NCBI RefSeq assembly: GCF_000406965.1
Contig: NZ_KE136357.1
Coordinates: 30,352 to 94,351, forward strand
DNA length: 64,000 nucleotides
Source of the DNA: Enterococcus avium ATCC 14025
GTDB taxonomy: Bacteria; Bacillota; Bacilli; Lactobacillales; Enterococcaceae
Direction of reading: 5' to 3'
Below, in pieces: positions 41,223 to 51,150 of the stretch. The position numbers and the translations under genes are program-made. The notes beneath the pieces were generated by a model that was given only the letters and a program-made list of their open reading frames with translations, had not been told where the DNA came from and did no database searches. The stretch's first letter is position 1. Each line of letters opens with the position of its first letter.

Positions 41223-42836
41223 ATGGGCGCAGAATTAAATCAACGTTTATTTAGTGCGGCGGATAATCTTCGCAGCAAAATGGATGCATCAGAATATAAA
41301 AACTATCTACTAGGATTGATTTTCTACAAATACCTTTCTGATAAATTATTACAACAAGTTGTGCTATTAGCCGACGAATCATTAGAGAAATATGATACAC
41401 CAGAAAAGCAGACAACTCTGTATAAAGAGCTATTGTCTGATGAAGATTCCAAAGAAGATTTGATTGCAACAATCGTTGACACCTTGGGTTACGATATTGA
41501 TCCAATGTATTTATTCAATGTATTAGCAGATCAAGCAAAACAAAATATTTTTCAATTAAATGATCTAAACAAATCCTTTGTGGATTTGTCTTCAAAATAT
41601 GACCAGTTCAATGGCTTATTTGACGATGTGGATTTGCAGTCGAAAAAACTAGGTTCAGATGACCAACAACGTAATGTAACGATTACTGATGTTTTGAAGA
41701 AATTAAATGATGTGGATGTGATAGGACACGACGGAGACGTTATCGGTGATGCCTATGAATTTCTAATCAGTCAGTTCGCCTCAGAAGCTGGAAAAAAGGC
41801 AGGGGAATTCTATACGCCTAGCATGGTATCAGATATGATGGCGCAAATTGTTACTATCGATCAAAAAGACAAAAAGCTATTTAGCGTGTTTGACCCAACG
41901 ATGGGTTCTGGGTCACTAATGCTAAATGTACGTAAATATTTAACTTATCCAGAAAATGTAAAATTTCATGGTCAAGAATTGAATACAACAACCTTTAATT
42001 TGGCGAAAATGAATTTGATCTTGCATGGCGTTGATTCAGAAGATATGAATTTGCGTAATGGAGATACATTGAACAAAGATTGGCCAACTGATGAGCCCTA
42101 TACTTTTGATTCGGTTGTTATGAATCCGCCATATTCAGCAAAATGGTCAGCAGATACTTCATTTTTAGATGATTCTCGGTTTAATCGCTATGGAAAATTA
42201 GCACCAAAATCAAAAGCTGATTTTGCTTTCTTATTACATGGTTACTATCACTTAAAAGAAACGGGGACAATGGCGATTGTCTTGCCTCACGGGGTTTTAT
42301 TCCGTGGAGCAGCAGAGGGTACCATCCGTCAGAAACTATTGGAAAATGGTAGTATTTACGCAGTCATTGGAATGCCAGCTAATCTATTTTATGGAACATC
42401 CATTCCAACTACTGTGATTATCTTAAAGAAAAACCGTACAACTCGTGATGTTTTATTCATTGATGCAAGTAATGATTTTATTAAAGGTAAGAATCAAAAT
42501 AGATTGTCCGAAGATAATATTAGAAAAATTATTGAAACATACACTGATAGATCAAATGTGAATGACGATGGGAAATATTCTAAGTTTGCTTACTTAGCAA
42601 GCTTTGATGAAATTAAAGAAAATGATTACAACTTAAATATTCCACGATATGTTGAAACTTTTGAAGAAGAAGAGCTGGTTGATATGGTCAATATTGGAAA
42701 AGAAATAAAACAAATTCGTAAAGAAAAAGAAGTATTAGCAAGAAGTTTGTTTGAAATGATTTCAACTTTAGAAATAAGTCCAGAAAACGAGGATTGGATA
42801 AAAGGTGCACTAGAGGTGTTTGATCATGGAGAATAG
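41223..42836 (+). CDS. hsdM: Type I restriction-modification methylase subunit HsdM
   Basis: 537 aa. The N-terminal helical domain (about 1-165) precedes the N6-adenine methylase core with F223-D-P-T-M-G-S-G-S and N301-P-P-Y. It forms M2S with HsdS to methylate target adenines, and M2SR2 with HsdR for cleavage. GGGAGTATATAA precedes the ATG. The hsdS start overlaps its end by 11 nt. Confidence 0.97.
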   Translation: MGAELNQRLFSAADNLRSKMDASEYKNYLLGLIFYKYLSDKLLQQVVLLADESLEKYDTPEKQTTLYKELLSDEDSKEDLIATIVDTLGYDIDPMYLFNVLADQAKQNIFQLNDLNKSFVDLSSKYDQFNGLFDDVDLQSKKLGSDDQQRNVTITDVLKKLNDVDVIGHDGDVIGDAYEFLISQFASEAGKKAGEFYTPSMVSDMMAQIVTIDQKDKKLFSVFDPTMGSGSLMLNVRKYLTYPENVKFHGQELNTTTFNLAKMNLILHGVDSEDMNLRNGDTLNKDWPTDEPYTFDSVVMNPPYSAKWSADTSFLDDSRFNRYGKLAPKSKADFAFLLHGYYHLKETGTMAIVLPHGVLFRGAAEGTIRQKLLENGSIYAVIGMPANLFYGTSIPTTVIILKKNRTTRDVLFIDASNDFIKGKNQNRLSEDNIRKIIETYTDRSNVNDDGKYSKFAYLASFDEIKENDYNLNIPRYVETFEEEELVDMVNIGKEIKQIRKEKEVLARSLFEMISTLEISPENEDWIKGALEVFDHGE

Positions 42837-44019
42837 AAAAAAACCAAAAGTACGATTTCAAGAGTTTAAAAATGATTGGTTGTATTGCAATCTAAAAGAT
42901 ATTTCGGATAAAGTTACCGAAAAAAATAAAAATAATGAATATACTGAAACACTCACTAATTCTGCCGAGTTTGGAATTATCAATCAAAGAGATTTTTTTG
43001 ATAAAGATATTTCTAACAAAAAGAGTTTGAATGGTTATTACATTGTTCGAAATGATGATTTTGTATACAATCCACGTATTTCAAATTTCGCACCAGTGGG
43101 ACCTATAAAGCGTAATAAATTAGGGAGAACCGGAGTAATGTCCCCTTTATACTATGTTTTTCGAACTCATAACATAGATAAACGATTTTTAGAATACTTT
43201 TTTGATTCAACTCTGTGGCATAGATTTATGAAATTGAATGGTGATTCAGGTGCGAGAGCAGATCGATTTGCTATTAAAGATTCAGTGTTTAAAGAAATGC
43301 CGATCCCTTTTCCTAATTTAGCTGAACAGAAGAAAATCGGAGAATTTTTAGATGATTTAACGCATGCAATCTCTCTTCATCAGCAAGAACTCACTACGCT
43401 AAAACAAACAAAACAAGGCTTCTTGCAAAAGATGTTTCCAAAAGAAGGAGAGAAAGTACCAGAAGTTCGCTTTCCAGGATTCACTGATGATTGGGAACAG
43501 CGTAAGTTGGGAGAAGTTGTTCAGATTGTTATGGGACAATCCCCAAATTCAGAAAATTATACAGATAATCCAAACGATTATATTTTAGTTCAAGGAAACG
43601 CAGATATGAAAAACAATAGAGTTGTTCCAAGAGTTTGGACTACTCAAGTTACAAAACAAGCAGAAAAAGGTGATCTGATTTTAAGTGTTCGCGCTCCAGT
43701 GGGAGACATTGGAAAAACTGATTATGATGTAGTTTTGGGACGTGGAGTTGCAGCCATTAAAGGAAATAATTTTATTTTCCAACAACTCGGAAAAATGAAA
43801 GAGAACGGCTATTGGAATAGATATAGCACAGGGTCAACATTTGAAAGTATTAATTCAAATGATATTAGAGAAGCTCTGATTATTATTCCCGACGTAAAAG
43901 AACAACAAAAAATTGGTGCCTTCTTCAAGCAGCTAGATGATACGATCACTCTTCATCAGCGTGAATTGGAACTTCTTCAATTAACTAAAAAAGCATTCTT
44001 ACAGAAACTATTTGTCTAG
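42826..44019 (+). CDS. hsdS: Type I specificity subunit HsdS
   Basis: 397 aa from the ATG at 42826 (AGAGGTG site); TTG 42820 is an alternative. Two target recognition domains (about 20-175 and 215-375), each ended by a conserved coiled region, EQKKIGEFLDDLTHAISLHQ and EQQKIGAFFKQLDDTITLHQ, which set the spacing between half-sites. The repeated VRFxxFxxDWxxxxLxxI blocks allow TRD exchange. The two TRDs differ, so the target is bipartite and asymmetric. Confidence 0.95.
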   Translation: MENRKKPKVRFQEFKNDWLYCNLKDISDKVTEKNKNNEYTETLTNSAEFGIINQRDFFDKDISNKKSLNGYYIVRNDDFVYNPRISNFAPVGPIKRNKLGRTGVMSPLYYVFRTHNIDKRFLEYFFDSTLWHRFMKLNGDSGARADRFAIKDSVFKEMPIPFPNLAEQKKIGEFLDDLTHAISLHQQELTTLKQTKQGFLQKMFPKEGEKVPEVRFPGFTDDWEQRKLGEVVQIVMGQSPNSENYTDNPNDYILVQGNADMKNNRVVPRVWTTQVTKQAEKGDLILSVRAPVGDIGKTDYDVVLGRGVAAIKGNNFIFQQLGKMKENGYWNRYSTGSTFESINSNDIREALIIIPDVKEQQKIGAFFKQLDDTITLHQRELELLQLTKKAFLQKLFV

Positions 44020-44030
44020 GAGGTGTCGTG

Positions 44031-47000
44031 ATGAAAATTCCTCATCGAGAAGAAGCAGAAGTGGAACGTCATTTAATTGATGTCTTAGGTGAAGGACATA
44101 ATCAGTGGACCTATCGTTCTGAGTTGAAATCTGAAGATGATCTTTGGCGAAATCTACGACAAAAAATTGTTCAGAATAATTTATCTGAAATTGGCGAACA
44201 TCCACTTACCGATAAAGAGTTTGAAACAATTAAGACGGAAATTTTATTGCGGACTCAGACACCTTTTGATGCGGCGAAATGGTTAAAGGGTGAGAATGGC
44301 ATCGCTCGGATTACAATTGAGCGTGAGGATGCTAGTCTAGGCTCAATTTCTCCGATTATCTATTCCAACCAAGACATTGGTGGTGGACTTTCTACGTATG
44401 AAGTGGTGAATCAAATTGCGAAACAAGGGAGTAGTGCGGATGCGCGAGATCGTCGTTTCGATGTAACATTGTTAATTAATGGGTTGCCGATTGTTCAGAT
44501 TGAGTTAAAACAAACGACCGCTAAAGATGGTGTATATCAAGCTTTTAATCAAATCAAGAAGTATTCGGAAGAAGGGATGTTTCGGAATAACATCTTTTCA
44601 ACGTTGCAACTATTTGTGATTTCGAATGAACAAACGACACGCTATTTTGCTAACGCGATGCCAAAAGATATGCATAAGAAGTTCTTATTCAGTTGGCGGA
44701 CAACAGATAATAAAAAAGTTGAGAACTTGTATGAGTTTTGTAAGCAAGTTTTGAATATTCCCAAAGCCCATCGGTTAATTGCAGACTATACAGTTGTCAG
44801 CGAGGATCAAGACAATAAGGTATTGATGGTACTTCATCCTTATCAGATACATGCAATTGAAGCATTGTTTACCGCGGCGAATAAACATCAATCGGGGTAT
44901 GTTTGGCATGCGACAGGTTCAGGAAAAACACTGACGAGTTTTGTTTCAACGAAACTATTGGCTAGAAAAATAGGGATCGATCGCACGATTATGTTGGTCG
45001 ACCGAAAAGATTTAGATAGCCAAACTACCAGCGAGTTTACCAAATTTGCTTCTGAATATAATACCGGCATCTCATCTGGAAGTGCTAAATCGAATAGTTT
45101 GATTGTTGGAACAGGGAGTGCGAAAGAACTAGGAGATACACTGCTAGCTGATGCCAATGCGAATGTCGTGATTGTGACGACACGTCAAAAATTAGATGCT
45201 GCGTTGAAATATGCTAAGAAGCAAGAAGAAAAGAACGGTACAAATCGTTATCAAAAATTGATGGGGCAACATATTGTTTTTGTTGTTGATGAATGTCATC
45301 GTGCCTTAAGCGCTGAAAACATGGAAGAAATCAAAGGATTCTTTCCAAAATCGACTTGGTTTGGTTTTACCGGCACACCGATTTTTGAAGTGAATAAAAA
45401 GCAAGCAAAAGGACAATTAGCACGGACAACGACTGATCAATATGGCGAGGTCCTACACACCTATACCATCAAAAATGCCCTAGAAGATGGTTCTGTTCTA
45501 GGATTTCAAGTGGAACATGAGAATACAATCGAAACGACTTCACTGGATAATAAGATTCACAACGAATTAAGTAAAGTCGAAAAATATGCGTCTTATTCTC
45601 CTGAACAGATTAATCTACTCGTTGATAATATGAATCCGATAAAGAAGGAAAGCTATATTGAACCAGCAGTTTACGAAAATAATGAGCACATTCAAAAAGT
45701 AATTCATAAAATTTTCCGTCCTAATAATGCGTACACGAAATTTGATTTTCGAAATGGTCGTCCTACCAAATCAGCCATTCTAACAACCAGTTCCATTCAG
45801 ATGGCGAAAAAGTATTATCGAGCAATTAAAGAAATGACAAAAGACTCGGATTGGATGAAACGAGAGTTTCCGAACCAACCGATTCGCGAAGGTCGGACAA
45901 TGGATGATCCAGATTTTCCACGAATCGCCATCACATATTCCTTAGATGAAAATACAGATAAGGCCAAAGAACAACAAGCTGAAATGCAAGGAATTATCAG
46001 TGAGTACAATGATTATTATGGTACCGCTTGGAATTTAGCAGAGATTGAACGGTATAATGGCGATATTAATAATCGTTTAGCTAGAAAAAAGGCGGAGTTT
46101 AAACAGTTCGGCAGGCACATTGATTTAGTCATTGTGGTAGATCGGTTGTTAACCGGATTTGATGCACCGACAATTCAAACATTATTCGTTGATCGGAATT
46201 TGGAATATGCTGGCTTGATTCAAGCATTTTCTCGTACCAATCGAACCTATCCAGAAAAGACGAAAGGGTTGATTGTGACCTTTAGAAAACCCAACACGAT
46301 GGAAAAGAATGTCGAAGATGCAACCATACTTTATTCTAAATCTAATGAAGAATCTTCTCTAATCTATCCAACGTATAACGAATCAAAAAAACGTTTCAAA
46401 AAAGCCTATCGAAAGTTACAAGAATTCACGATTGTGCCTGGAATTAGTGAAGATACACCATTAGAGACACGTGTGGATTATGTCAAAGCCTTTCAGGAAA
46501 TGAATAACTCTTACGAAGCGTTGGTGACTTATGATGAGTACAATGAGGATATCGTAAGTTCGGACGCTCTGAAGAATCAAGTTTCTATTTTGGAAGAACA
46601 AGTAGGTGTCTATCAGACTGTAAAAGGATCATTGATGGAAGTACCACCTGTCGGAATTGATCCACCTGATTTTTCGTCAATAGAGTTTTACAGTGACAAT
46701 TCGATCAAATTGTACGATATTGATTCTTCATACATTGATCAGCTTCTAGGTACCTATGCGGCGAATAGTCCGGATGTTCGTGAAGAAATCGAAAAAGCAC
46801 TGAAAAAATTAAATAAGAAAGAATGTGTCAAAGATGTGTATCGTCAAATTTTAAATGCATTTGATGAAGATCAAATTGAGCCGAATGAAGATATTTTTGT
46901 GGTAAAACGTCATTATTTTACTCAAGCGATAGATCAAATTGTTGGTCATTTTGCGGAAGAGTGGTTCGTCTCAGGCGATGAACTTCAATCTTCAAGAGTG

Positions 47001-47183
47001 CAATATATCATTGGTGAAGATCCGATTCCAAATATCAAAGGGATTATTGAAAGTAAAAACTTTGAAGGGTATAAATCGCTTAATCCAGAAGCTAAACCAT
47101 TCAAATATCCACAAGAGATGAAACGTGCATGGCGGGGAGTTCTTGATGAAGAATTGATACCATTGGAAGATGAGTTGAGGTAG
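44031..47183 (+). CDS. hsdR: Type I restriction subunit HsdR
   Basis: 1050 aa from ATG 44031 (AGGAGG site). The nuclease site is D144...E158-L-K160. The SF2 motor has Walker A A294-TGSGKT and Walker B D420-E-C-H, with a later VDRLLTGFDAP helicase motif. EcoR124-like in length. The C-terminal helical domain (last 78 residues: EEWFVSGDEL, DPIPN, FKYPQEMK, VLDEELIPLE) is repeated in the next gene's product. It translocates DNA and cleaves unmethylated phage DNA. Confidence 0.96.
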   Translation: MKIPHREEAEVERHLIDVLGEGHNQWTYRSELKSEDDLWRNLRQKIVQNNLSEIGEHPLTDKEFETIKTEILLRTQTPFDAAKWLKGENGIARITIEREDASLGSISPIIYSNQDIGGGLSTYEVVNQIAKQGSSADARDRRFDVTLLINGLPIVQIELKQTTAKDGVYQAFNQIKKYSEEGMFRNNIFSTLQLFVISNEQTTRYFANAMPKDMHKKFLFSWRTTDNKKVENLYEFCKQVLNIPKAHRLIADYTVVSEDQDNKVLMVLHPYQIHAIEALFTAANKHQSGYVWHATGSGKTLTSFVSTKLLARKIGIDRTIMLVDRKDLDSQTTSEFTKFASEYNTGISSGSAKSNSLIVGTGSAKELGDTLLADANANVVIVTTRQKLDAALKYAKKQEEKNGTNRYQKLMGQHIVFVVDECHRALSAENMEEIKGFFPKSTWFGFTGTPIFEVNKKQAKGQLARTTTDQYGEVLHTYTIKNALEDGSVLGFQVEHENTIETTSLDNKIHNELSKVEKYASYSPEQINLLVDNMNPIKKESYIEPAVYENNEHIQKVIHKIFRPNNAYTKFDFRNGRPTKSAILTTSSIQMAKKYYRAIKEMTKDSDWMKREFPNQPIREGRTMDDPDFPRIAITYSLDENTDKAKEQQAEMQGIISEYNDYYGTAWNLAEIERYNGDINNRLARKKAEFKQFGRHIDLVIVVDRLLTGFDAPTIQTLFVDRNLEYAGLIQAFSRTNRTYPEKTKGLIVTFRKPNTMEKNVEDATILYSKSNEESSLIYPTYNESKKRFKKAYRKLQEFTIVPGISEDTPLETRVDYVKAFQEMNNSYEALVTYDEYNEDIVSSDALKNQVSILEEQVGVYQTVKGSLMEVPPVGIDPPDFSSIEFYSDNSIKLYDIDSSYIDQLLGTYAANSPDVREEIEKALKKLNKKECVKDVYRQILNAFDEDQIEPNEDIFVVKRHYFTQAIDQIVGHFAEEWFVSGDELQSSRVQYIIGEDPIPNIKGIIESKNFEGYKSLNPEAKPFKYPQEMKRAWRGVLDEELIPLEDELR

Positions 47184-47184
47184 T

Positions 47185-50040
47185 TTGAAAGGTGTGTTAA
47201 ATGAAGTGGACGTTGAGGGAAGGAATAAGGTTGTCGTAGTCGGAAATGGGTTTGATATAAGCGTAGGACTAAAGAGCTCATATAAGGATTTTATTGAGTA
47301 TATCAAAGAGAGACATCATTTCTCTGAGGATTTAGAGCTTTATGAATACAACCGGTTATTCTTAAGAAAATACGAGGATTTCAAATTAAATTGGTCAGAT
47401 TTTGAGAGTCTATACGAAGAGACAGTAAGAAGTGTCAATAATCGTGTACAACATGAAGATTTACAGGATTCTTTTGAAATTACAGTAATAAATGATTCAA
47501 TAAAAAAATTAGAAAGAGATTTTCATGATTACATTTCTGATGAATATCAAAAATGGCTAAAGAAAAATATATTGCCACAATACGGCTCATCAGCGAAAAA
47601 ATTTTCTAAAAATATCAATCCTGTTATTAAAGACTTGCTTAGCGACAGTGATGCTTTTTTTATCAATTTTAATTACACAAACACTCTAGAGGATCTTAGT
47701 GAAGATATCATATTCGAAAAGGTTATGAGTGATGATGAAATCACTGATGAAAGTGAGCGACGAGCGAAGGCAAACAGAGAGATAAAGAAAATTCAAAACA
47801 GAATTGCTCATATTCATGGCAGTATAGAAGATGACAATATTCTTTTTGGTGGCGGTTTTGCTGACAGAGAAGATACAAAAAATATCCATTACTCGAAATC
47901 TTTATTGAATGACAAACTATTTAGAATAAAAGAAAATGATAAATTAAGTTCGACTCGTAAAGTTATAATGGATGAACTTGACAAAAAAAGATGTGAGGAA
48001 CTAATTTTCGAAGATTCCGCACAGTATGATAGTAGTGGAGTAATAGAAAAAAACAGTAACTACAAACGAGAAAACAAATTCGATCTATATATCATGGGGC
48101 ATTCGTTGCAAGGAAGTGATTTTCAATTTTTAAGTAAGATACTTGAAGATGCGGATAGAATTTTTATTTTCTATTATGAAACTGATTATACAACTAAAAT
48201 GGAAGAACTAATTAGAAGGTTAGGTTCTTCAATTATTGAGAAAGTAAAATTAGTTCCTTTTATAGAAATATTATTTGAAGATGAATTATTAATTAACAAT
48301 TTTGGGATGTATCAAACTATTGCTCCTTTTCTGATAAATAAATTTCCAGAAGAAAAGATTTTAGATGATCTTTCTCTGACCTCCAACCATTTCATTTTTA
48401 AACATATCACTGATCTTGAAATCACTAATGAGAACGTAGATATAGTTTTAAAATTGATAAGTAGTCTCAATAAAAAAAGAATAAAAACCCCAATTAAAAA
48501 AATCTCGTTTTTAGGTGAGATGGAAGAACATGAGATAGAAAGTCTATGCAAATCTAATGCACTCATTGAAATGTTAGAATCTGTGGAAAAAGTTTCGTTT
48601 GAAGATACGGGTATTAGTATTGATTTTTTGCTTACCTTAATAAAACAAGGGAACGATTTGAAACAGTTAATCATGAACCATTGTGTTTTCTTGAATAACA
48701 ACGAATCTGAAATTGATCTATCTGTATGCGAGAGTTTGGTAAGGTTTGAAATAAAAGATTGTACCTTCAATCCAGAGAGAGCTGTTCAAAAGCTTTTATT
48801 TAATTCTGTAAAGTCTATCAATAATTTAGAAAAAATCATTATCGAGAAAAATGCCAATATCGTAATAGACAGTTCTGTTTTTGGAAGTGCTAAAAATTTA
48901 CTGGAGCTCTCGATAGTCATGTCTGATACTGATGATTATGAGAATGAAGTTCATTTATCCAATTTAGAGCTACTTTACATCGATTGCTCAGCCTCTAGTT
49001 TTCCAAACATAACGGTAGGAAATGAGATAAAAGAGATTACTATAGTTGGTTATCAAGAAGAATTCTTAAGTTTGTCTTCTTTGCTTAAAGATAATGAATC
49101 ACTATTTGGATTTCCTAAATTTGAGACTTTGCAATTAAATAGCCCAGATAATATTACTACATTTAAAAATATAGATGTGGATGTACCATTAGATATTTTT
49201 TCAAAAGATATTAAACTGATTATTGATGAGGTTTCTATCTATATTGATGATTATTACAAACAATATAAATTTAAAACAGAAGAGTCTCCTTCAAAGAGTA
49301 ATACAAAGGAAATTATTGAAGAAACGATTCTAAATATTATAAATCCGAATAAAAAGAAGAATCAAAGAATATTTTCGGAATTCAAAAAATGGTATGCCGA
49401 AATATCTGGTTCGTCAGATGATTCTGTTGATAATGAATTTCTGGATACAGTAAAAAATCATTTATTGGATGCAGATGATGCCACAAATATTTCAAAAGAT
49501 AATTCTAGCGTTGACAAGAATATCGCTGCAAGTTCAAAAATTGAAGTCAAAGAGAAGATTGATTTTTCAGAAATTGACAAGTTACTCTTTGAGTACTCTC
49601 ACGGTAAGATAAATACTGATAACTTGTTACTTTTTTTGAATAAAAAAGGTAAGAGTAATTTAGTAATAGAAGTTTATAAAAGTATCATTGACGATCTGGA
49701 AAATAAATCCGATTTTACTCAATTAGAAGTTTTTGATCTGAAAAAACTTCATTTTGAAAGGGCGAAATTAGAAATAATTAAACGTTTTTCAGAAGAATGG
49801 TTTGTCTCTTCAGATCAACTAGACTTTTCTGCTTTGGAATATGAGAGAGGAATGGACCCCATCCCTAATCTCAAAAAAATAAACAAAAGTAATAGGTTTG
49901 AAGAATATAAAGTATTACACCCAAATACAACTTCTTTTAAATATCTACAGTTACTGAAAAGTGCTTGGCAAGAGGTTTTGGACGAGAAGTTATTACCTCT
50001 GGAAGAGGAATTACGTCAGGAGGCAACAGCTTATGAATAG
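47185..50040 (+). CDS. AbiH-family protein fused to an HsdR-type C-terminal domain
   Basis: 951 aa from a TTG 1 nt after the hsdR stop. Residues about 14-365 are an AbiH (abortive infection) domain: VVVVGNGFDIS (16-26), FNYTN (162-166), H209-I-H211-G and GHSLQGSD (H306, D312). About 420-700 is leucine-rich-repeat-like. A charged linker (about 710-860) leads to residues 867-944, which align without gaps to the HsdR C-terminus (EEWFVSSDQL, DPIPNLK, FKY, VLDEKLLPLEEELR; about 44 of 78 identical by hand count). Probably a phage-defence effector recruited to the type I complex. Mrr overlaps its end by 8 nt. Confidence 0.85.
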   Translation: MKGVLNEVDVEGRNKVVVVGNGFDISVGLKSSYKDFIEYIKERHHFSEDLELYEYNRLFLRKYEDFKLNWSDFESLYEETVRSVNNRVQHEDLQDSFEITVINDSIKKLERDFHDYISDEYQKWLKKNILPQYGSSAKKFSKNINPVIKDLLSDSDAFFINFNYTNTLEDLSEDIIFEKVMSDDEITDESERRAKANREIKKIQNRIAHIHGSIEDDNILFGGGFADREDTKNIHYSKSLLNDKLFRIKENDKLSSTRKVIMDELDKKRCEELIFEDSAQYDSSGVIEKNSNYKRENKFDLYIMGHSLQGSDFQFLSKILEDADRIFIFYYETDYTTKMEELIRRLGSSIIEKVKLVPFIEILFEDELLINNFGMYQTIAPFLINKFPEEKILDDLSLTSNHFIFKHITDLEITNENVDIVLKLISSLNKKRIKTPIKKISFLGEMEEHEIESLCKSNALIEMLESVEKVSFEDTGISIDFLLTLIKQGNDLKQLIMNHCVFLNNNESEIDLSVCESLVRFEIKDCTFNPERAVQKLLFNSVKSINNLEKIIIEKNANIVIDSSVFGSAKNLLELSIVMSDTDDYENEVHLSNLELLYIDCSASSFPNITVGNEIKEITIVGYQEEFLSLSSLLKDNESLFGFPKFETLQLNSPDNITTFKNIDVDVPLDIFSKDIKLIIDEVSIYIDDYYKQYKFKTEESPSKSNTKEIIEETILNIINPNKKKNQRIFSEFKKWYAEISGSSDDSVDNEFLDTVKNHLLDADDATNISKDNSSVDKNIAASSKIEVKEKIDFSEIDKLLFEYSHGKINTDNLLLFLNKKGKSNLVIEVYKSIIDDLENKSDFTQLEVFDLKKLHFERAKLEIIKRFSEEWFVSSDQLDFSALEYERGMDPIPNLKKINKSNRFEEYKVLHPNTTSFKYLQLLKSAWQEVLDEKLLPLEEELRQEATAYE

Positions 50041-50989
50041 AGATTGGCGAAAACTTAAGCATTCAGCTAATGGTGTTCCTACAAATGATTCCTTGCTACC
50101 TTATGTCTTGGAAGCCATAAAAGATGGTGGTGAATTCCATAAAAAAACAATCATCAAACGTGTAGTAGAGTTTCTTCAAATTCCTGAAGATTTATTAGAA
50201 GAAAATTATCCAGATACTCCACATAAAGACAGTATTTTGATTGATCGATTTGGATGGGCATTAAGTAGTCTGTACATTTCTGGCTTAGTTCAAAGACCAA
50301 GACGTGGTGTTTATAGGATTACTGAATCTGGACTTGCTATGTTAGATAAGCATGGAGATAAACTTACTAAGAAAATGTTAGAAGAATTGCCTGCTTTTAA
50401 AGAATATAAAAAAGAGTTGGACATTCGAAATGAGCGGATTGGAAACAAGATTTCTATTCCAGAAGCAGAAGAAAAAGAGATTCAGGTGGAGAGTATCATA
50501 AATAATCAAAATAATGAGTTAGCCATTGAACTTTTGAACAAAGTTCGTCAGGTTGAGCCTTCATTTTTTGAGAAGTTAGTTGTTGATCTACTTGTAGCAA
50601 TGGGATATAGCGGTAAAAATGGAGATGCCAAAGTGACCACTCAGAGTAACGATGGTGGAATCGACGGGATTATTAATCAAGATCCGTTGGGAACGAGCAC
50701 TGTTTACATTCAGGCGAAACGCTATAAAGATGGAAATACAGTAGGACGTCCAGCAATACAATCTTTTTACGGTGCATTAGCAGGTGTAAATGCTGATCGT
50801 GGGGTCTTTATTACTACATCTAATTTTGCTAAAGGTGCGCAAGAGTTTGCTAAAAGCCAGGGAATTGTCTTGATTGACGGAATTAAGCTAACTGATCTTA
50901 TGATGCAATATGGTGTCGGTATTGAAGTAGCGAAGGTCTACAAGCAATTTCGAATAGATAGTGATTATTTTGAAGAGGATATGATTTAA
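50033..50989 (+). CDS. mrr: Mrr-type restriction endonuclease
   Basis: 318 aa from ATG 50033 behind TCAGGAGGCAAC. The N-terminal winged-helix (Mrr_N, about 8-95, with WALSSLYISGLVQRPRRGVY) precedes a PD-(D/E)xK nuclease: NDGGID211GI and Q227-A-K229 in YIQAKRYK. Mrr proteins cut methylated DNA and belong to type IV restriction. Last gene of the hsd operon; it must tolerate the modification made by the resident HsdMS and Dam. Confidence 0.93.
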   Translation: MNRDWRKLKHSANGVPTNDSLLPYVLEAIKDGGEFHKKTIIKRVVEFLQIPEDLLEENYPDTPHKDSILIDRFGWALSSLYISGLVQRPRRGVYRITESGLAMLDKHGDKLTKKMLEELPAFKEYKKELDIRNERIGNKISIPEAEEKEIQVESIINNQNNELAIELLNKVRQVEPSFFEKLVVDLLVAMGYSGKNGDAKVTTQSNDGGIDGIINQDPLGTSTVYIQAKRYKDGNTVGRPAIQSFYGALAGVNADRGVFITTSNFAKGAQEFAKSQGIVLIDGIKLTDLMMQYGVGIEVAKVYKQFRIDSDYFEEDMI

Positions 50990-51001
50990 ACTATCATACT
51001 A

Positions 51002-51046
51002 AAAGCTGTTAGAATGACGAGTATCGTTCATTTTAACAGCTTTTTC
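51002..51046 (+). terminator. Terminator of hsd-abiH-mrr operon
   Basis: AAAGCTGTTAgaATGA...TCATTtTAACAGCTTTTT. Confidence 0.85.
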
Positions 51047-51150
51047 TAATGGTTTTGATACCTATTTCATCTTATCCCTCCTTGACTTTCCCCAAAGAAC
51101 CCGTATCATAACTTATGAAAGTTTGCTGAGGCGGAGGATGGGGAGAGAGC

